Source of the DNA: Caballeronia glebae
GTDB taxonomy: Bacteria > Pseudomonadota > Gammaproteobacteria > Burkholderiales > Burkholderiaceae
DNA: 45,302 bases
NCBI RefSeq assembly: GCF_001545035.1
Contig: NZ_FCOJ02000059.1
Span: 1-45,302 of the forward strand
Direction: 5' to 3'
Part shown: positions 41,554 to 45,302 of the stretch, one piece after another
Position numbering within the stretch: position 1 is the first letter of the stretch
Layout of the letters: the number at the start of each line of letters is the position of its first letter
Position numbers and translations under genes: made by a program
Notes under the pieces: model-generated
Database searches by the model: none
What the model was told of the DNA's origin: nothing
The model's input: the letters and a program-made list of their open reading frames with translations, nothing else

Positions 41554-42896
41554 GTCGGCAGTACCGCATAGAGCTCAAGCGAGACATCCGGAATCGATGC
41601 CGGCACGTAGAACTGGCACGCGCGCGCATCGATCATGCGTTTGAACGCCGGGTGCGATGCATCAAGTGCGAAGTACTGATTCTCGATGCGCACCGGAATC
41701 GCCGCGGGCAGCCGCGACATCGGCTTGATCGGAATGCCGGAGAGCGCGGAATTGACGATCTGTTCGACTTCATCGGGTGCGCCCGCTTTGCAAAGCCGCG
41801 GGAATTGCTCGATAAGTGCATGAGCGGGCAGTGCGGCTTGCACCGAGAGGTAGTAATCGGCATCCTCGATGAGCCGTTCGTCCTGGATCTGGCCAGTCCA
41901 GACCGTGCCGCGTACACGTTCGAGCGCGATTGGCACCACGCGCGACGGGATGACCGTATCGAGCAGGTTACGAATGAGCGACTCCAGTTCCGCGAACACG
42001 GGCTCCGGCGCACGATGGTCATACGGCGGAAGCGCCTGCAGCGTCTCCGTGGTGGAGAAGGTCAGAAGCGACCCCGCCAGCCGCGAAAGCAGCGCGTAGA
42101 GCCGCTCGGGATGCTGATTCGGCGCCTGCACCAGCCGCGCGAGTTCCGGCCACGACGAGTTCACGCTGTGCAGCAGCCAGAATAGCGACACATCGGCCAC
42201 CGCGTAGTCGGCGATCTGGTCCGAACGTTCACGCCGACGTACGGCGAGGCTCGCGCTCTTCGCGCTCAGAATTTCCGATAGGCGCTTCATGCGCGTCGTC
42301 AACATCGCATTGGCCGACAGAAACAGGCACGGCGGCACGAACGCCGCATCCAGTTCGAAACGTCCCTGCGCATTACGGATAAAGCGTGCAACCGGACAGG
42401 TCACATAGTCGCCGCTTGCCTCGAAATCGAACAGCAGCGAGACGGCGTGCCGTTCGACGCTGATCTCTTCCTTTCCCTCGCCATACAAATCGGCGACATG
42501 CAGATACTCGCGCACGAAGCGGCGCGGCCGGGCGGGCTTGGCGCCTGGCTCGATGCAGTTGCCGCCTTGCGCATCGACGAGCGCCACGCCGGCGAGCACC
42601 GTCACCGCATCGTATTGCGAGCCGACATCATCCAGACTGCGCGCGGCGGGCAGCCAGTCGGACGTGTCGCTGTCGATGAGCGTGCCATCGGGCAAGCGCA
42701 GCGACAGCTTGGTGAACTGCACGCGATCGATGGAGAGCGCTTGCTTGTCGACTGCCACATCGATCACGCCCCAGGGGTCAGGACTCGCCATCTCCGCTAA
42801 TCGCGCGTTGGCGAACTGCTCCCACAATGCTTGTTGCTGGAAGTGCTGCGGCGTCATGAAGACGCCCTGCGCCCATAAGGGTCTCGTTATTTTCAT
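41550..42896 (-). CDS. tssK: T6SS baseplate subunit TssK
   Basis: 448 residues, standard length. The N-terminus is diagnostic (PLWAQGVFMTPQHFQQQ), followed by SLRLPDGTLIDSD and a C-terminal KPMSRLPAAIPVRIENQYFALD. TssK connects the baseplate to the TssL/TssM membrane complex. The stop overlaps the tssL start by 4 bases. A ~85-base A+T-rich gap separates it from the small gene upstream. Confidence 0.94.
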   Translation of the reverse strand: MKITRPLWAQGVFMTPQHFQQQALWEQFANARLAEMASPDPWGVIDVAVDKQALSIDRVQFTKLSLRLPDGTLIDSDTSDWLPAARSLDDVGSQYDAVTVLAGVALVDAQGGNCIEPGAKPARPRRFVREYLHVADLYGEGKEEISVERHAVSLLFDFEASGDYVTCPVARFIRNAQGRFELDAAFVPPCLFLSANAMLTTRMKRLSEILSAKSASLAVRRRERSDQIADYAVADVSLFWLLHSVNSSWPELARLVQAPNQHPERLYALLSRLAGSLLTFSTTETLQALPPYDHRAPEPVFAELESLIRNLLDTVIPSRVVPIALERVRGTVWTGQIQDERLIEDADYYLSVQAALPAHALIEQFPRLCKAGAPDEVEQIVNSALSGIPIKPMSRLPAAIPVRIENQYFALDASHPAFKRMIDARACQFYVPASIPDVSLELYAVLPT

Positions 42897-42981
42897 TGTC
42901 TAGTTAAGCTTAAAAATACAGAAATATGAAAGGATTGTGATCGCCCACGCACCCGTCAGAAGCCGCCGGGAACGAACTGAG

Positions 42982-43326
42982 TTAATGGTGGAACTCGCTT
43001 CCTGGGGGCTGCAGTCGGGCCCGCTGTCCAACAAAGACATGCCAGGTGGAGTACGTCATGTGTGAATGCGTTTGCAGATCGGGACGCCTGGCAAGCATCT
43101 GGTTCAGGCTCTCTTCGCGCTTTGGCCGCGGCATCGCGAAGCGCCAATGGCGCAGCACGCGTGTCGGTGCCGCATGATCCGACGCGTTCGAGCCGACAGA
43201 CGCAATAGTTGGCGCGGATGTGGGCGAAACCGCCGAAACCCTGGGAAGGTCTTGCGCCAACGCCAGGCAAGCAGCAAGAACGCCAGCAACAAGCCATGGC
43301 ATCTGATGAAGGATTCGTGGTCTCAT
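42982..43326 (-). CDS. small putative exported protein between tssC and tssK
   Basis: About 114 residues, read from the ATG that starts MRPRILHQMPWLVAG; a TTG two codons earlier is the other option, and neither has a good ribosome-binding site. The N-terminus looks like a signal sequence, with either an ALA-Q signal peptidase I site or a lipobox-like LAAC. The rest is Arg/Pro/Ser-rich without a recognisable domain, ending GSEFHH. Position suggests a T6SS accessory (TssJ is a lipoprotein) but the sequence does not resemble TssJ. Codon bias is weak, so the gene itself is uncertain. Confidence 0.4.
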   Translation of the reverse strand: MRPRILHQMPWLVAGVLAACLALAQDLPRVSAVSPTSAPTIASVGSNASDHAAPTRVLRHWRFAMPRPKREESLNQMLARRPDLQTHSHMTYSTWHVFVGQRARLQPPGSEFHH

Positions 43327-43361
43327 GTTCAATCGCGTTGCCGACGCTTCGAGCGTGCGCG

Positions 43362-44762
43362 TCAGCTCTTCGCCCTTGGCATCTGCGAGGTGAGCGCCAG
43401 ACTGATGTCCATGCCCTCGATCTGGAAATGCGGCACGATAAAGAGCTTCATGCGAAAGAAGCCGGGGTTGTCCTCAATGTCTTCAACCTCCACGCGCGCC
43501 TCGCGCAGCGGATGCGAAGCCTGCAAGTCATCGCCGGGCGCGGTCATCTCGGTGACGAGTGTCTTGACCCAGGTGTTGAGTTCGAGCTCCAGCAGCCGCC
43601 GGTCCTTGGTCGTGCCGATGTTCTCGCGCTGGATCATCTTGAGATGATGCGCGATACGCGAGAGCAGGAAAATGTAAGGCAGACGGGCATTGACGCGGCT
43701 GTTGGCGCTGGCTTCCTTGGTGTCGAAGTCTTCGGGCCTCTGGGCCGAGTGCGCGGAGTAGAAGCACGCCTCATCGTGATTCTGATAATGCGACAGCGCG
43801 ATCAGGCCGAGATGGGCGAATTCGAACTCGCGCGTCTCGGGCACGAGCGCGTCGGTGCGAATCTTGGCAAGGTTGCCGGCGCCGAGCGCATACAGTTGCG
43901 TGGGCAAGTCCTCGACGATGCCGCCCGCACGCGGGCCGCGAATCTGGATGCACCAGCCGTTGCGCACGAAGCTGCGCACGAGGTTGGTGGCGAAGGCGAA
44001 CGAGGCGTTGGCCCAAAGGTACTGGCTGTGGTCCGAAGCATTCACCGCCTCGGTGTAGTTGAAGGATCGCACTGGCGTCGTCTCGGCGCCATACGGAAGC
44101 CGCGCCAGAAAGCGCGGCAGCGTGAGTCCCAGGTAACGGGCATCGTCGGTCTTGCGCAGACTGTTCCATCGTAGATACTCGGCGCGCTCGAAATAAGCGC
44201 GCAAGTCGCGAATGGCGACGACCTCTTCCATCGACGCCTTGCCGAAGAACTCCGACGACACCGCGCCGATGGACGGCATGTGCGCGGCCGCGGCCACCTT
44301 CGAGACGTCGCGTAAGAGCGCCATGTCCTGTGGGCTGCGATCGAATGCGTAATCGGAGATGAGCGCCGCGATTGGCTGGCCACCCGGCGTGTCGTATTCC
44401 TCGGTGTACGTGTGCCTGAAGAGACCACTCTGGGTGATATCGGGCGCGTCTTCGAAATCGCGCCGCAGGGTTTCCTTGTCGACATCGAGCACTTCGATGC
44501 GCACGTTCTTGCGGAAGTCCGTGTGGTCGACGAGGAACTTCAACCCGCGCCATGCCGCTTCGAGCCGCTGGAAGTCGGGGTGATGCAGGATCGCATCGAG
44601 CTGATGACCGATCCGCTCGTCGACGCCCGCAATCTCGATGTCGACGCGCATTCGGTCAAGCCCACCGGAGGGCCGGTGCGGCTCCGAGGCAGGACGTTCG
44701 GACGCGTCGAAGGTCCTTGCCGTCTTGGCATATCGGGAATCGGACGAGGGATGAACCACCAT
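43362..44762 (-). CDS. tssC: T6SS contractile sheath large subunit TssC (VipB)
   Basis: 466 residues. Sheath protein motifs: LDAILHHPDFQRLEAAWRGL near the N-terminus, DYAFDRSPQDMALL, RYLGLTLPRFLARLPYG, NGWCIQIRGPRAGG, then ANSRVNARLPYIFLLSRIAHHLK and PLREARVEVEDIEDNPGFFR. It is ~30 residues shorter at the N-terminus than common TssC; an in-frame TAG three codons upstream fixes the limit. TssC forms the sheath together with TssB, whose gene normally lies directly upstream. Here the upstream neighbour is the divergent vgrG, so tssB is displaced or lost. It leads the minus-strand tss operon. Confidence 0.93.
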   Translation of the reverse strand: MVVHPSSDSRYAKTARTFDASERPASEPHRPSGGLDRMRVDIEIAGVDERIGHQLDAILHHPDFQRLEAAWRGLKFLVDHTDFRKNVRIEVLDVDKETLRRDFEDAPDITQSGLFRHTYTEEYDTPGGQPIAALISDYAFDRSPQDMALLRDVSKVAAAAHMPSIGAVSSEFFGKASMEEVVAIRDLRAYFERAEYLRWNSLRKTDDARYLGLTLPRFLARLPYGAETTPVRSFNYTEAVNASDHSQYLWANASFAFATNLVRSFVRNGWCIQIRGPRAGGIVEDLPTQLYALGAGNLAKIRTDALVPETREFEFAHLGLIALSHYQNHDEACFYSAHSAQRPEDFDTKEASANSRVNARLPYIFLLSRIAHHLKMIQRENIGTTKDRRLLELELNTWVKTLVTEMTAPGDDLQASHPLREARVEVEDIEDNPGFFRMKLFIVPHFQIEGMDISLALTSQMPRAKS

Positions 44763-45073
44763 GTTTGCCTATTTTTGAGGCGCGTGCCAAGCGAGCAACG
44801 GCTTAAGGGTCAAGGCCGCGTGCCGCGACCGCGTACTTGAGTTTGGAAGTCCGATAAGAACGCAACGTATAGCATGTTCGGGCTCGCGGCGCCATTTGAC
44901 CATTGAGAAAGATCAGGAATACGCAGAAATAATCTTTTCTTAGGATTTTTCGTCTAACAAATGGTCTGCCGTTGCGATATGGTCGGCCCCAAATAGCGAG
45001 CCCATGCGAAGACTGATCACCGCTAGCCTGTCGGCAAGCTTCGATAGCAGTGCAGATGAAGGAGTGTATGACT
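44763..45073. other. divergent promoter region of tssC and vgrG
   Basis: 311 bases without a gene, clearly more A+T-rich than the rest of the window between about 44890 and 44970. It must hold the promoters of the tss operon and of vgrG. ATGGTC occurs twice (44962, 44979). No convincing sigma-54 promoter (GG-N10-GC) was found on either strand. Confidence 0.5.
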
Positions 45074-45302
45074 ATGTCCAGTGTATTGGACGCCGCAGGG
45101 CGGATGGCGAGCCTGGTGACGGGGCGTCAATCCCAGCACCTAGAGGTGCCAGCTGCCGAGAGTGCGGCGCTCTTGGCGGTGTCAGCGCATGAGATTACGG
45201 AGAAGATGGGGGAGCCGATCGTCTTAACGATCCTCGTCTCGCATCCCCAAGCGATCTCCCGTCGCGACTATCTGAATCAGGAGGCGAGCTTTTCGCTGGT
45301 TT
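45074..45302 (+). CDS. vgrG: T6SS spike protein VgrG (TssI), N-terminal part cut by window edge
   Basis: 76 residues are visible and the frame is open at the right edge. The start of the gp27-like domain is recognisable: LEVPAAESAALLAVSAHEIT, then GEPIVLTILVSHPQAISRRDYLNQEASF, the usual beginning of VgrG proteins. The ATG at 45074 is preferred over 45068 because AAGGAG then has a spacing of 9 rather than 3 bases. VgrG trimers cap the Hcp tube and carry the PAAR tip. It is divergent from tssC. Confidence 0.8.
   Translation, partial: MSSVLDAAGRMASLVTGRQSQHLEVPAAESAALLAVSAHEITEKMGEPIVLTILVSHPQAISRRDYLNQEASFSLV

Noticed and set aside
44772..44800. Possible sigma-54 promoter (TTGGCACG on the minus strand) before tssC
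   Set aside because: The -24 half matches, but the required GC of the -12 element is missing at the correct spacing.
1..45302. CRISPR arrays, tRNA or rRNA genes, insertion sequences, phage genes
   Set aside because: No regularly spaced repeats, cloverleaf-type sequences, transposase motifs or phage structural genes were recognised on either strand.

Overview
The window looks like a chromosomal segment of a Burkholderiaceae bacterium, most likely Caballeronia or Paraburkholderia. Three things suggest this: strong GC bias at third codon positions, a DUF4148 exported protein typical of the group, and the mix of LysR regulators, aromatic/sugar-acid catabolic operons and a type VI secretion (T6SS) locus. 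The genus is an inference; no rRNA or tRNA gene was seen to confirm it.

Layout. 1-5.2 kb holds housekeeping-like genes: a PBP4-type D-Ala-D-Ala carboxypeptidase (cut by the left edge), a small unknown protein, a class I fructose-bisphosphate aldolase, an NDH-2-like flavoprotein and DUF4148. 5.2-8 kb holds a LysR regulator divergent from mmsA. 8-14.7 kb holds a LysR gene, a nitronate monooxygenase and an operon that resembles the ats (sulfate ester) system: the AtsK-type dioxygenase, a binding protein, two separate permeases and an ATPase. 14.7-18 kb holds a SnoaL-like protein divergent from hcp-hcr, a nitrosative-stress pair with a recognisable NsrR-like operator and an Fnr-like box. 18.3-23.4 kb is a gallate meta-cleavage operon: fused dioxygenase, AAHS transporter, LigJ-type hydratase, LigK-type aldolase, and an unexplained ModA-like protein without a signal peptide.

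23.5-25.6 kb holds an old-yellow-enzyme gene divergent from a LysR gene, with a perfect operator-like inverted repeat between them. 25.6-33.5 kb is a sugar-acid catabolic locus on the minus strand (enolase-superfamily dehydratase, MFS transporter, PdxA-family dehydrogenase, COG3618 lactonase-like amidohydrolase, DapA-family enzyme), with a divergent GbpR-like LysR gene and a second MFS transporter. 33.7-39.4 kb holds a chemoreceptor, a FUSC-family membrane protein, a DUF2182 membrane protein, a regulator with two apparent winged-helix domains and a small beta-propeller protein. After about 0.74 kb of degenerate-looking sequence, 40.1-45.3 kb is part of a T6SS locus: tssC, a small exported protein, tssK, tssL, tssE and PAAR on the minus strand, with vgrG divergent and cut by the right edge. 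tssB, hcp(tssD), tssF, tssG, tssH, tssA and tssM are not in the window.

Taken together this is an accessory, soil/plant-associated gene set: scavenging of sulfate esters, gallate and acid sugars, detoxification of nitrogen oxides and electrophiles, chemotaxis and interbacterial competition. The best leads for something undescribed are the ModA-like gene in the gallate operon (which lacks a visible tautomerase), the acid-sugar cluster with an atypical DapA-family enzyme and an orphan PdxA-family protein, the DUF2182/dual-wHTH/propeller group, and the unusual T6SS gene order.
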